From Spongospora subterranea f. sp. subterranea (Eukaryota > Endomyxa: Phytomyxea > Phytomyxea > Plasmodiophorida): a stretch of 64,000 nt of DNA. Under the pieces are notes generated by a model. The model was not told the origin of the DNA. It searched no databases and saw nothing but the letters and a program-made list of their open reading frames with translations. Shown piece after piece: positions 22,425 to 34,223 of the stretch (the first letter of the stretch is position 1; the number at the start of each line of letters is the position of its first letter). Location: NCBI GenBank assembly GCA_049724395.1, contig JAUGWO010000131.1:41753-105752 (forward strand), given 5' to 3'. The position numbers and the translations under genes were made by a program.

Positions 22425-24631
22425 TTATTGAACATATTTTTTCAAGGCATAGTCAATCCTAGCCTGAACATTGGCAGGAGGAGGTGCCCCAGCCTTGACA
22501 GATCGCACTATTTCCAAGGCAAGACTTTCCTCCATTACTTGTGGCAGGAAGAGCAACAACAGGAAATCAGAAAATTGAACCTATACAATGGAGTATGCTG
22601 ATGGAATGTCTACAAACAGATAAAAAGGGACTTACATGAATGGGCTCGTTGCGATGAACTTGAACATGAGCAGTAAAATGTACATCCGTCCCGTTGAACG
22701 GGAAATGCTATTTTAAGACATTAGCAAGAGCCGAAGCGAACGAATCAACATTACGAGATATTTGAACATTGGCTGAGGATTGAATGGTTTCATAGGTATG
22801 ACTTTAACAAGAAGTTCATCAGGAAGGAAATCTTTATCCGGAGTAACGGTTTTGTTCTTGAAAATGATCGACGACAAAAAGTCTCCTTTCTGAAAAAAAT
22901 AAATAAGAACTGTCCACCAAATCAACGGTATAGGAAACCTTGGCGGTTTTAGGACGTAAGAACCCAACCGCTGAACCCTCCTCAATAAGACCATCACGTT
23001 CCATGGCGACACCTATAATACCATTGATAAAAAACAACGGAATGTAATGTGGGGCTTACCTTGGTCGGAAATCTGGTACGCTTTTGGCTCAATATTTCCC
23101 TGATTGTTGTATTGAATCACCATAGTGACGAACCGGGAATGGTTCAGATTGTCGCTAAACCTGTAATATGTCTGTCAATACCTGAAAACGATCCCATTCA
23201 GAGGCGGCTTACTTGAGCTGAAACCGAGCAGCTTGTCGCACTTCTCTACCACTTAGGAATACTTCTCCACCTAAAGAAATCTTTTAGCCCAATAAATATT
23301 GCAACTAGTACCAGCGGTATACCATATTCCTTCCCGCTTCTTGGCAGGGTAGTAATCGCCCATCCGACTGGTTCTAACCCAAGCTCGGCAGCGACCTTTA
23401 GGTTGCTTGCTTCATGCGGATCTCGCAGCAGGCGAACTCCATCAGGAAGACCTAAACCGATTCGTACACTAAGTGTTGTTGCTGCGATAGCAGAGATTAT
23501 CACACCTTCTTGAGGAGGAATGTAAATCCCTTCAACTTCGGCACGAATGGCGCCAATGTTGCCGGTTTCTGTCGGCTCATCGATAAATCGTCCGAACAAG
23601 ATCGCAGCGCGCTGAATGCCTGGATTAGCGCTCCAGGTCGAGATAAATCGTTCACCGGCGGCGACATCCTTAAACGAAATGCCATCGCAACGACGGTAGG
23701 ACTACAATTAAAAAATCAGTACGATAAACGGTGGACAACGAAGGAAGAACCTGTAGGTGCAAAACAGCATTAGAAGGTGCACATTTCCCACAGATACCGA
23801 GAGGCCATGGCCGATGGCCCCCATCGCATCGGCTCTTGCCAGCGTAACTGATCATTTCGGGGGGCGCACAGCTATGGCATACTGTAGATAGATGATGTTT
23901 AAACCTGAGTTCAACTGTAATTTGCGTATTTGAATGAATAGCAATGCCAATATATACTTGCAAAGCGCTCGTTTTTCAGCCATGAATTGCGCATAAGGAA
24001 TAATGTCTACTTTAAAGGGTTTGTCGGGATCTTCCTTCTCGTGATTAGCAGGTGAAGATTCAACTACTTCCTCAGGAGGAAGGCATTTGGGACAGAAAGC
24101 AGTAGGAGGATGATTACATAGCCATGACGCAAGAGGGGCATCAGGATCTGCCGGTGCAAGCTGAACACAGCGCATGAATTAGATGTAGCGCCAGCATTTC
24201 GACGAGGTACGAACACAATGCAGACATCGTGCTTTGATATTATGCTGGCATTTGGGAGTGAGCTTGAATACTGGGCCGGATTCAACAACAACATCATCAT
24301 CTGGGGCAAGGTAAACCATGGTCCCATGTTCAATTCCTATCGAGCCGAGCGCTAATTTCGGATCAACATTCACCCACTGCGAGAAAGTCATTTTAACCGA
24401 AAACTCCATGCAATGATAGCAGACCTCTGGATTATGGAGTGGACGACGCGATATGCGAAATTTTCCAACAGGAAAATCAAATTTGACTGATATCTACGGC
24501 GGATCGATTAGCGCCACAAAAACCGATTTTGACCTGTCCCAAACCAGTTCGAGGAGTTCACCCCAAGAAGTTGATACAGAACCGACTTCGACCCGTTTCT
24601 GGCCAGATGCGCTTTGTACGCGTACAATCAT
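22425..24631 (-). CDS. NPLOC4: NPL4, cofactor of the p97/Cdc48 unfoldase
   Basis: Npl4 pairs with Ufd1 to recruit the Cdc48/p97 ATPase to ubiquitinated substrates, for example in ER-associated degradation. Read from ATG at 24631, the first exon is MIVRVQSASGQKRVEVG, the ubiquitin-like start typical of NPL4. Later exons give a Cys-rich zinc region (CHSCAPPEM and CDGGHRPWPLGICGKCAPS, matching the family C-x2-C, PWPxGIC, C-x2-C pattern). The MPN-like core follows (AGERFISTW; ILFGRFIDEPTETGNIGAIR; VEGIYIPPQEG; LGLEPVGWAITTL) and then SRFVTMVIQYN, YQISDQ. The C-terminal end reads VMEESLALEIVRSVKAGAPP and stops at 22425. Introns are about 45-80 bp. All the main family blocks are present, so it is probably functional. 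Confidence 0.93.
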
Positions 24632-24940
24632 TGATTTCTGAAAGGAAGGTGTCGACTAACTCCAGATATTAAGTGTCCACAAGCCGATAATACCACGCAG
24701 TTCATCACCGGACAAGTAAAATGTTGTGGCGAGAACACGTCAATGATGGAGAACCCGCATCTGTTACGCCATGGGCACATCCTCAAAATGGCAAAACGAG
24801 TATTGATAAGAATGCGATAGTCAACTAATGGAGATTCTTCGATGAAAAATAAAATGCAAGAGTTGTTTAACGATAAATTTTAGGGACGGCAACTTTCAAC
24901 CTTGAACGGCGGGGTCATTACGCATGAGGTTGACTTTCAT
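24632..24940. other. Intergenic
   Basis: Region upstream of NPL4 and downstream of the PHD-finger gene. Nothing recognised beyond AT-rich promoter-like DNA. Confidence 0.5.
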
Positions 24941-26240
24941 TTACTGGACTAGAAGGATTCGTCGAAGCGAATCAACTGCATCGTTCAGGTCACCGCCTTC
25001 TTCAACAATATCGACAATGGACAACATCACAACGGCCTGTAAAATGGATTTAAAAAAACGAAGATTGCGCAGTACATGACGTACCTGGGAATCTCTTGCA
25101 ATAATTAAGTTTTTCATTAGACCTTGCTCATGTTTGGAAATAAAACCGTTATCCATTAACTTTGATAAAAAATTAAATAAAAGGCGAAAATTCTCTCGAC
25201 AAAATATTTTTTTCTCATCAAATTTGGGCGTTGCCATCGCCACAGAATAAGCTATTTGTTGATCACTGGAATCCACAGGAACTGCTGACGCTGCAGTCTC
25301 CTTCGGTGCAACTTTCCTGACCGTCCCCAGATTGGCACTGATTTGAGAAGCATTGACAACTTCGGGCAGTTTCTTAGTCGCCTTGAACTTGAACTTTTTC
25401 GATAAATGAACCGAAATCGGGGCGGCAGCTTCTGTGGGTCTTGCTAGGGGTGGGACAACGGACGCATGATGACGAATACATTCTTCACAGGCGAAGGTGC
25501 GCTGGTCCGATATTCTCCCTTGATGATTAACACACTCTTTGTGCCAAACGTAAGTGCACCCTTGACAGGGGACCAAGTTCTTTACTCGAGCATAGCTTCG
25601 ACATTGCGCGCAGTGACGCTCATGAACGCCGTCCAACCCATTTCTTGCCAATTCAAGCACCTGAATGACAAGTTCGGTGATAGAAAACAAACAGACCCTG
25701 GACGAACTGACCTGAAGAACACGCGTTTCATCATGATGTACTCGATAGTTTGGTTGGTTCGACATAAAATCAGTGAGATCAGCCAGGCGAGGGCGTCTAT
25801 AGAGCAAGATAAGACGTAGGACTATAGTACATTGCACCCAAAAATTGTGAAAAAGACCCGGCAATGACACAAAACAGATCAGTCTCAACCATTCGAAAAT
25901 CCGAGGTCAGCATTCTGACTCAATAAACAACATACTTGTCTCCAGATAAAGTCCTTCGCCGCTCAATGTGCCACATTCTGACTCTGAGTGATAAAGGAGT
26001 CCATCGGGCCGAGAGCGGCAATGCTAACAACGTCGCCAGAGGCAGCATCGCCGAAGCGTTGGGCGATGGACCCGGTCCGGCAGCCAAGGACGACGTTGGA
26101 ACATGTGTGGGCGATGATTCTTCAACAGGGACCGGGGCTGCCTCACCCGATTCCGAATTGGCGTGATCCTGTCCAGCGGCGCTATCTTCATCCCCCGAGA
26201 TCGAGACACTACCCCCTTCGTGTCGACGGCGCCGCTTCAT
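24941..26240 (-). CDS. PHD-finger nuclear protein
   Basis: Minus-strand gene starting MKRRRRHEGGSVSISGDEDS (ATG 26240; the frame is also open to an ATG at 26303). Exon 1 (to about 25932) joins over an intron of roughly 135 bp, ending CTATAG, to RPRLADLTDFMSNQPNYRVH in phase. A 51-bp intron then leads to VLELARNGLDGVHERHC. The zinc finger reads CAQCRSYARVKNLVPCQGCT, then WHKECVNHQ, then CEECIRHH: a Cys4-His-Cys3 pattern of the PHD type, which usually reads histone tails. A basic linker (KKFKFKATKKLPE) and a helical C-terminus (NFRLLFNFLSKLMDNGF) follow, with one more 48-bp in-frame intron before AVVMLSIVDIVEE. INTS12 was considered but the flanking sequence does not support it. Chromatin-reader function is inferred from the finger alone. 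Confidence 0.75.
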
Positions 26241-26303
26241 ATCCAGACCGCCTATGGAATATTGAGTGGATAGTACTGGAACCCACAGAACGTGTCTAAC
26301 CAC

Positions 26304-26943
26304 ACACCAATCGGACGATCAGTTGAACGACACACGCGCGTAACAATATCGGACAACGAAACGATAACGAATCTGTCCGTCGCGCAAACTCCGTGCATAC
26401 TGTTACAATGACATATTTCATTTTTACAAAAACATCGAAAACGGTTTCACAACATCTCTATCTGACATGCGATAATGAGAGACGAAGATATTGCAATAAC
26501 ATTGATTTATGATCATTTGGGGGGGTCGTTTTCAAAAATGGGTCGCGGACTCCAATTCGCCAAAGGGGGGAACTTCAATCCAGCCGTACAGTCGTCATCG
26601 TGACATTGAATGCTGGCTATCGGTGCTGAGTTGATAAATGTACAGACATGTTGTTGTTTTGGGCCTTTGTTGTAGATACCTACCTTTCTTATACTCACCT
26701 TCATCCGAACAGCCTTATTGTGAATGGTTCCCGTCTACTTGCAGATAGAGAAAGTAAAATTGATTGCTCTGCGTTTTTCAAAGATTGTTTATGCTTAATG
26801 ACGCTCGTATGTTTCGCTCAAAACTTACATATCCCATAACGAACCCAAGCCATCAAAGGAATGATATCAATTGATACAAATATTCTAGTGGAACTCGACA
26901 ATTGCAAATAGAAAAAGAGAACATTTCTGAGTGAGTTCATTAT
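26304..26943. other. Intergenic, no supported gene
   Basis: A 63-codon plus frame (26648-26839) and a 63-codon minus frame (26513-26704) overlap. Neither has recognisable content. Upstream of the PHD gene, so its promoter is expected near 26310-26400. Confidence 0.4.
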
Positions 26944-27408
26944 CTAATAATGGCGGCGGGGCTGTTGAATCCAAAACGGGAACCCGTGCTTGCCTGGACT
27001 GTACATAGTCATCTTTCCCTTCTCGTCCTGGGTCCGTATACGCTCGGCGCGGAGCGCTTGGGCTTGCTCTTGTTCCAAAGTTAGATTCGGCTCCTCCTCT
27101 TCGCGCATCTCGATAGTATTGCTGGCCAATGGAGTTACAGCTTGATCATCATCAGCTCTTGCGGGGCGATGATATGGCGCTGGCACTCGCGCTCCTCCTG
27201 CTTTCCGCGCGGGCATCAAGTTAATATCTTGTGGGGTGATTTCTTCATCCGACATGATGTTCAAACGATCGCTAAGCCAATAAACCACTATAAGGCTAAA
27301 GTAGCTATTTACCAATGAACATTCGGGACTCTCCCAGCGAACAACAACAGTGCGCGCAGTCTGACACCCAGTTAATACTTCTGCAGCTTTATCCATTATC
27401 TCAACCAT
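26944..27408 (-). CDS. Small acidic protein, possibly two exons
   Basis: The minus-strand frame is open from ATG at 27408 (MVEIMDKAAEVLTGCQTART) to 26944. The most convincing part begins at ATG 27255: MSDEEITPQDINLMPARKAG, then VPAPYHRPARADDDQAV, a Glu-rich stretch EMREEEEPNLTLEQEQAQAL and a C-terminus GKHGFPFWIQQPRRHY. A GTAAAT...TTAG segment between the two ATGs could be an intron, but the phases I tried do not match, so they may be separate. The protein appears mostly disordered. No family assigned. Confidence 0.5.
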   Translation of the reverse strand: MVEIMDKAAEVLTGCQTARTVVVRWESPECSLVNSYFSLIVVYWLSDRLNIMSDEEITPQDINLMPARKAGGARVPAPYHRPARADDDQAVTPLASNTIEMREEEEPNLTLEQEQAQALRAERIRTQDEKGKMTMYSPGKHGFPFWIQQPRRHY

Positions 27409-27758
27409 TCTGAAAAATATTCACCACGGGTCGTCATTTTGCTGCTGACGTTTTCGAGTACATGCGACCGGAAACGAAATAAACACAACCGACTCGAATT
27501 AAACGGCTTGGGACAGATCTGTTTATCACATTCGCTCGAATTGATATCTTAATAAGCTTGTAATTTTTCTAGACCAGAATCGGCAATGAGTTTGGTGACG
27601 CGTAGAGCTCCAACCTATGCGGTTGGCTGCACAAGCGATGAGTAAACGCTTTTATCCTTGGGGATCGGTTTGTGATAGTGATCATGGTAAAACGGAGCAG
27701 TCGGGTTTATTCGTGATGACGACTTTACCCAAGTTTGACCAGGGTCTATGTTTATGAT

Positions 27759-28007
27759 CTATGCTTGCTGACTTGATCCCGTCGTCAGGATAAACGACAA
27801 CGGATCAATTTCTGGCCTTGCGAATAATAAATTTGCAAGGTCTCCGCTTGCATAAGAAAATATGGATCTTGTTGGTCTGGTATTGAATCCTTGTTTTTGC
27901 CATTCATTTTCTAGAATCAGAATTGATCGGCGCTTGTACAAATGGAATATCAGATTTTCTCTGCAAGTTGGCGTTTGGCAACTGAATCGTAACTTTGTCA
28001 CGTCCAT
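27759..28007 (-). CDS. Hypothetical 82-residue protein
   Basis: Single frame from ATG at 28007 (MDVTKLRFSCQTPTCRENLI) to 27759, ending SFILTTGSSQQA. It has two Cys near the N-terminus and a mixed basic and hydrophobic composition (LYKRRSILILENEWQKQGFN). Upstream is a small direct repeat, and the divergent helicase gene starts at 28277. No family recognised; it may be a chance ORF. Confidence 0.35.
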   Translation of the reverse strand: MDVTKLRFSCQTPTCRENLIFHLYKRRSILILENEWQKQGFNTRPTRSIFSYASGDLANLLFARPEIDPLSFILTTGSSQQA

Positions 28008-28093
28008 TTAATGATGTTTCTGTAGTCAAGACATCCACTGTACAGTACGTACCAAGTTGATTGTGAAGAATCTGGGGCCGCACAACAGGGAAT

Positions 28094-28199
28094 ACATGTT
28101 ACCATACGTCACATCACATCACCTGCTATCGCTCATGTAGCGAATGAAGGTCCGCAACATGTTACCATATGTCACATCACCTGGTACTATTGCTCATGT
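28094..28199. repeat. Short direct repeat in a divergent promoter region
   Basis: Two copies of ACATGTTACCATA(C/T)GTCACATCAC, each followed by C-rich sequence and TCATGT (28094-28138 and 28157-28199). The copies differ at a few bases and by short indels. They lie between the minus gene starting at 28007 and the plus helicase starting at 28277, so a regulatory role is possible. Confidence 0.7.
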
Positions 28200-28276
28200 C
28201 CGCAAATCACTAATATTAATGACATTGAAATGACCACCTCTTGTCACTCGGTTTTGTAATGGCTCTGGCGTGAAAT

Positions 28277-30534
28277 ATGATCAGGTCTTTACGATATTCC
28301 TTTACCGCTGAGCAGACGTCGGCTATAACCCATCCAGCCAGAGTTCTCTTAGTTTATGGGGGGCCTAACTCTGGCAAGACAACTGTATATTCGTCCATTT
28401 CTTTCCCGAATTTCCGTTGATGTTGGCGAGATGTAGGTCATAGCTGGAAGGATAGCTCATCACATTACAGAATCAACTTGTCGCCCTGATCAAGTGTTAG
28501 CGTTCATGCCATCAAGCAGGACCGCTTCAGCTTTGCAAAGCACTATCGGAAACATTTTCGGCAATTCAAGTATTCACCGCGATTGTAATATTCAAACATA
28601 CCATTCATTAGCAATCGATATTCTCAAATCTTATCGAGCTGAGGCTGGCCTATCCGAAACATTTCGTGTTTTGTCCCCTGCAGAAGAGGCAGTGTTTCTA
28701 CACAACCGTATAAAAGAAATTCAAGCTCCTGAGAAATATCGCCTACCTCGTGCACATTCCTCCCTAATTCGCCTATTTTCCACCATTCACAAAGAGCGAA
28801 TTTCAATTGAACGTTTGCGTCTATCATCTCCTGATATTGCATCCATGTTTTGTTCGTTTCAAAACTTGAAGTCGGAGGCCTCTGTGTTGACGTATGATGA
28901 TGTAATCGACCGAGTAATCGAGTTAATGCTCAATGAGAAAGCCATTTCAGAGATCATATCATCGTCGTATTGTTCAATTTTTATCGATAGTTTACAAGAA
29001 ATGAATAATGCATTATTGCAGTTCCTAGTCAGCCATGTGATCTATTTAATTGATTGTCTAATCTCACGCTCCACGTATAGGGACAAATTATCAAACCTAG
29101 CACTGCTCAAATAACGGCTACTGTCGACCCTAACCGCTTCGTTAAATCTTACTATTATGGTAGTACCGACCCAATTGCCTCGTTTCGTCGTCTTTTTCCG
29201 GTCACCGATCAGGCGTATCTGACTTCTTCATTCACCTGCCCAAAAGTGTGTGCGTCTTATATCTCATACCTAAAGTGTTCATTGACTTCAACAGCAAATC
29301 ACGTACGCTGCCGAGCAGTTGATTGGTAATAACCGATTGAGCATCAACAATCTGGGAAAAGTGTTTTCAGGACAACCTGATTCTGAAGGGTCTATCGGGT
29401 CAGTTCTTAGTTCGTCATTAGACGAGTCAGTCAGGGCAATTACTCGATTCATAAATGACGGTATCAAAAACTACAACTGGACGTATACAGATATTTGTAT
29501 ATTATCTCGAAATCTTTCCGATACCCGTGACGTCTCTCGGCTATTACGTGAGAACGATATCCCTGTCCACGTTAATGGAGCATCTTTGGACGAGGTCGGA
29601 TAGCATGATGTCGTTATTCTTACGCTGTTTACGAAGTTCATCCCTCCCTTTGTAGGCGAATCGTGAGGTTAGGCTGCTAATATCCTATTTGGTAGCCAGC
29701 ACGCAACCAAGCAACATCAAGGCTCTGTTCAATGTCATTGCTTCTTATTCGTTTCAGCCAATAGAAATTTCATCATTATTCGAAGCATGCGATCTGACAT
29801 CCCCAAGCTGTCAAAGCTTGATGTGGGAGCGCTTACGAAACCCGGTTTGTACTGCTTCCGATGACGAACAAAGGTTTAGGGATCAGTGCAAGGAGCTATT
29901 GAAAACTATCGATTCAATACGAGAAATAGCTGCCTCCAGCAGTATCTGGAAATTATCGCGTCTTGTTGCAAATAGGCTGTCATTGGAAAGTTGTCATCTC
30001 GATGTGTTTCTAAATCGTGCATCCATGGTCGTATCCGGTCTGGGGTCGGATCACGCCTTGTTTGTAATACCATACTTGCATAAGGTTTACAAGCTTACCG
30101 TAGCCATCATCACACTTTCCGACTTGATATTTGCACAGGTGCTATCCCATGATCGGCAATTCTGGGACGAAGTTTCGTCTCCATTTTTCGCATCTCCACC
30201 ATCTGTCACAACATCTACCATCCAGAAAGCGAGGTATCTGCGTTTCCCTGTCGTCGTGTTGAATATACCCCCAGATAGATTGCTTCCCGGGATTTATCGT
30301 CGAAGGGCACCTGTATTGCCTGACGACGTATTAAATGCCATGTCTGATGATCCAAATGCTGCATGGATCGAAACACAGCGTCGTCTCGTCTACACCGCCA
30401 TGACTCGCTCAACAGACACATTTTTATTTGCGTCGTCAACTAGCTCTCCTGTCACCATGTCTAGATTTATCGACGAGGCTCTTGGAGCGTTCGCTCCAGG
30501 GTGCGGCCATCCAAGTGCTTTCCCGGATCAATAA
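28277..30534 (+). CDS. UvrD/PcrA-like superfamily 1 helicase, divergent
   Basis: Starts MIRSLRYSFTAEQTSAITHP (Q motif) with Walker A GGPNSGKTT, then a short intron ending GATGTAG, then VIAGRIAHHITESTCRPDQV. Motif Ia fits QTYHSLAIDILKSY. Later motifs: SIFIDSLQEMNNALLQF where Rep/UvrD proteins have DExQ; LTSSFTCPK at motif III/IV; ICILSRNLSDTRDVSRLLRE; TIQKARYLRFPVVVLNIPPD at motif V; and RRLVYTAMTRSTDTFLFASS at motif VI with its Arg. So the UvrD fold is complete from end to end. However, Walker B has DSLQ instead of DExQ, and the GDPxQSIYxFRGA segment is barely recognisable (VDPNRFVKSYYYGSTDPIAS). ATP hydrolysis may therefore be weak or lost. UvrD-type proteins act in DNA repair and recombination. 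Several short introns are present; those after SHVI and near 29290 and 29600-29690 are approximate. Confidence 0.8.
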
Positions 30535-30717
30535 TATCGAAAATTCGATCAGCTAGTCGTGTGTGGTTACATACGAATCATGATTATCGCGTTCGTTAAT
30601 TTCAATGATTATACAATATCTCTATCAATCACCCTTCAGTCTTTTTGATGACGTTTTGGAAACAATGTTGACTGTTCCCAGACAATCTGTTCACTATTTT
30701 CTGTCACTCATTATGGT

Positions 30718-31873
30718 TTACTGTTCAATGGGTGCATACAATTGGTCCAAGTCTTCTTCTTCTTTCTTAGGCGTAGCAGTAATGAGGGGGTGAATGCCCA
30801 CTGGCAACTTCGCATCGTCTTTCGTACTGATAATGTTGGAGTGACCTTTCCCAGATTCTGCATCAAAATTAGTTAAATGCCCATTTTCAAGAACTTGACG
30901 TTGTTCCGCCTTCGCCGGGATAGGCGCGATAGCTTGTATACCTTGCTGGATATTTGAAATTTGAGGGCCTGAACACCGTTGATTGTCGGTTTGTTTTTGA
31001 TCCCACATTGTATCTCGAGCGGCCTGTGGCTGCCGTTGACGTGAACCATCAACTCGTAATTCTTCATTATCCGGCAAAGCGATACTCTCGTGAGGTTTGT
31101 TCATTTTATCATGGCCGTTGCCATGCTCGACTTCACTTTTCTTCTTATCATTCACTGCAATTCTCGCGACATCATCTTGCCTCAATGGAGTTGTTGTGTT
31201 ATTTTTCAATACATTGCGATCACCGATCTGCAATTTGCTATCAGCATCTCCACCATCTTCCATTTGCTCATAATCATCTTCATACTCGTCAATATTATTT
31301 TCTGCGTTCTCTTTTTCAGCATCGAGACACTTGGTTCCACCGTGTCTCTTCATTTTCGTGTTGTTTTTTCTCTTAGTATATTTTTTATCAACTCTTTGCT
31401 GATCTGATTGTACTCTCAAGAACCGTCTTCGAATAACGACTCTTTGAACCGGCCGGTCTTCTCTCGTCAGAATTCTCAACGCAATCTCATCCTGGATGTG
31501 CTTACCAAATGATATTCTGGTAGGGCGCTGTTGATGCCTCACCTTTGTCCGGTAAAGAAAAATCAATGACACAGAAAACAGAAAATGACGATGCAGATTA
31601 CCAACGGATGATCTGCACCAGCATGGCGCTTCCTTCGTGCTTCATCCTTGGTTTGACGATCACGTTCGTTGCCTAGCTCGCGCAGACGCCGTTCTGAAAA
31701 TTCGAAGACAGACGCAGCATGCGATGGATGTTCTAAGATTTCTTTTGTCACTTGCTTAAGCAAATCTACACCATTTTAGTTGTCGATGCGCAAACGGGCT
31801 TTGAGGATTTACCCAGAATTCCAATCTGATTCAGATATTGGCGATATTGATCAGCCGATGGTCTTTTCACCAT
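30718..31873 (-). CDS. MYCBP (AMY-1)-like domain protein with long charged tail
   Basis: From ATG at 31873 the first exon reads MVKRPSADQYRQYLNQIGIL. After an intron ending GTGTAG, D|LLKQVTKEILEHPSHAASVF follows in phase. This matches the start of c-Myc-binding protein MYCBP (QFRRYLEKSGVLDTLTKVLV..EEP). A second intron (after HAGADHPL) leads in phase to VRHQQRPTRISFGKHIQDEI. The rest, about 280 residues, is a charged low-complexity tail (basic KYTKRKNNTKMKRHG; acidic DEYEDDYEQMEDGGDADSK), ending EEEDLDQLYAPIEQ. MYCBP itself is only about 100 residues and binds AKAPs and ciliary proteins, so the tail is extra. The tail is probably disordered; whether it is one gene with the MYCBP part rests on the in-phase splice. 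Confidence 0.65.
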
Positions 31874-32722
31874 CAAAAGAACCTTCGAATGGCCAATCGG
31901 TACTATAATCACAACGGTAAGTTGGCGCGTGCACGTTGCCGTATCTGAATTCGAGTCACCACGACCATGTCAACAGTCACAAATAAAACGCCCGAAAAAG
32001 CCCATCAGCCAAACGTCAAAGCGGTGTCTCTCACGCCAGCCTAGTTCATGCATTTTGAAATAAGCAGATTTTTCGGCTGTCCGGCCATCCACACGTCACG
32101 TCCGCTTCCTGCTCTCACAGTGTCTCACCGGGAAACGTTATACCGGTTTACGTGACACTGTATGTCATGGCGCTCATGTCGTAACAGCAGATATGTGAAC
32201 TAGTTGTCTACCCTGGCTCTCCTCTCACAATGTGCCAGAACTACAACGTCGTACCCGATAAACTTGAGTTATTCGATTACAGTACACTGAGAAAGAGAGA
32301 GGGCTTAGAAATCCTTATCTCTCAAAATAACAGGTAAATTTAGGGTTCCTTCAGTGCCACTTCAAGGTCTCGAATTAAGCGGCTCTGAACAACCAGCACC
32401 ACAGTAGAGTTTTGTTAGTCTCTGCAAGGCCTATCGCGAACCGATCAGAAGTTAATGTTTACTTTCCACCGACTGATCTTCAGGAGAGCTTCGCCAGAAA
32501 AACCCAATTGTGATAAGACATCAGCAGAACTAATGGGTTCAGTCCCGCTCAATGTAGATGCTTTGACAAACTTCGTGTATTGTCGACACGGGAGTAATTT
32601 GAGAGAGGTCCCAATTCTTTGACCCATCAACAGTCTCAAAACAGCGTTAAGGACATCGAGATTTTGAAGATTTTCGTAAACTAAATATCTTCATTATGGT
32701 GAATGGGCCCTAGCAGTGTGCG
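31874..32722. other. Intergenic with one minus-strand ORF
   Basis: Divergent spacer. A minus-strand frame (about 32445-32690) reads YLVYENLQNLDVLNAVLRLL and later STLSGTEPISSADVLSQLGF, with the first ATG at 32639. It looks protein-like but no start exon or family was found. The rest holds nothing recognisable. Confidence 0.35.
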
Positions 32723-33766
32723 ATGGAGGACGTGGAGGCCAGGCGGAAATTCAGCTTGCGCCAGCGGCAACGATCACTAGCCGCTGATGAGATCGCCATG
32801 ACTCTAGAAGGTGATCCGGATGGCGAACTACCATTCAATATCGAACTGCAATCTTTCCCCCAAACAAATGTGAGTTTGCTCTCAAATTATTTCCGATAGA
32901 GCACTCATTAGTTGATCATTTTCCAAACTAAACGAAGCTCAAAGAATTTCAGTTTAATGACCACTATGTCGTTGCTCTCCTATTATAACCAACTGTTTTT
33001 TATTTTCATTTGTTTCGTTCAGGAGGTGTTCCCGCAAGCAGTATTAGGTGGGAAGGCCCTCCCAAGCCGTTCAAAGAACAAGTTCGACACGGCATCGATC
33101 TGCACTATCGTCTCAATATTAATCACAGGTGTCGTGATTGTGTTCACGATCGTGGCATTGGAAGCTCGTGCCACTGGGCAACAGGTTCCGGCCAATGCTC
33201 TCTCCCCTGAACCGACCAACGCCATCTTTGACACCCCTGTTACCGTTCTAGTAACGGTGCCAACGACAAGTACCATCATTGCAGCTAAATTACGGGCGAG
33301 AATGGCGAGAAGTGAGGCGGAGCTGTTTCCCGCCCAAAACGGAACAGTATTTCTGATCCTGACCAATTAATACTCTTTTGACGATATGATTGTTCAGGAA
33401 ACTAACGAATCGCTCGATTTGGTGCTAAGGTCAGAATTCACCACTATTGCTCATGTTGTTTTTGTTGAATTCTTGCTACGGTTTGGTCGATTTCTAGTGC
33501 CATACTATTTGAGAGAGGCACAGTCGCGAGCATAAGATATCATTGTTCGGAATTCTTTTGTCTTCAAAAGTTGGCTGTATTAGAGAGTAAAGGGCGCTTA
33601 TTTATGTTGTAGAGGGACTGAGTCAGATTACGTGATATCATTGGCCACGCTAAGGCAGCTGATGGCATCGCCTGCAGATGTCAAGGCAATGGCTCTGGAT
33701 CGGATCTACCTTCGCCATGGAAATCAGCTCGTCACCATAGATTCAGTCCAAACGCCCACTCAATAA
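32723..33766 (+). CDS. Single-pass membrane protein of unknown family
   Basis: Starts MEDVEARRKFSLRQRQRSLA at 32723. Four exons: the first ends FPQTN with GTGAGT; the second starts after a TTCAG acceptor (about 33024) as EVFPQAVLGGKALPSRSKNK, contains a hydrophobic helix (ICTIVSILITGVVIVFTIVA) and ends at AQNGT; a short third exon reads ETNESLDLVLR; and the last begins GTESDYVISLATLRQLMASP and ends SVQTPTQ, TAA 33764-33766. All four junctions keep phase. About 230 residues; N-terminus charged, one membrane span, then a presumably lumenal or extracellular domain with a helical end. A polyadenylation-like AATAAA overlaps the stop. Family not recognised; subunits of the ER or mitochondrial membranes have similar plans. 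Confidence 0.65.
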
Positions 33767-34223
33767 ATACATTCTCAGGCATTTGTATGAAGCAAAATGT
33801 TTGAACAACCATCAAAGGTCATTTTAGTGATAAAACAAATCGATGACACTCATTATTCTATTGCTTTCACTGCCATCGACGACCGTTCAGCGAGCGACTG
33901 GCCAGCTGATACGCCGTCTGATTGCCTTTGTTTGCGTTAAGATTTTGAACCGGAGAAAATATGGTTGGGCCGACAAGATCTGGTAAACTCGTGATCGAAG
34001 CAGCTACGGCAAACTTTCAATTCGCAAGAAGAATTGATGCACGATGCTAAAAAACAATAGTGATGGTGAATTAGGAGGGCGTAAAATATGTTGATATATC
34101 ATTAAGGATCAAAGACAAGAGAATATCGCCTATAGATCGCCACATGTTACCTAGATTCACAATATGATCCTCCAAATCACGCTAAACCCCACATATTAAC
34201 AAAACAAACGGAGAGCAAACTAA
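33767..34223. other. Intergenic (convergent 3' ends)
   Basis: Spacer between the 3' ends of two convergent genes. AT-rich; nothing recognised. Confidence 0.5.

Noticed and set aside
24941-26240. Integrator subunit 12 (INTS12)
   Set aside because: The PHD finger alone is shared by many proteins; the N-terminal INTS12 motif and overall plan are not seen.
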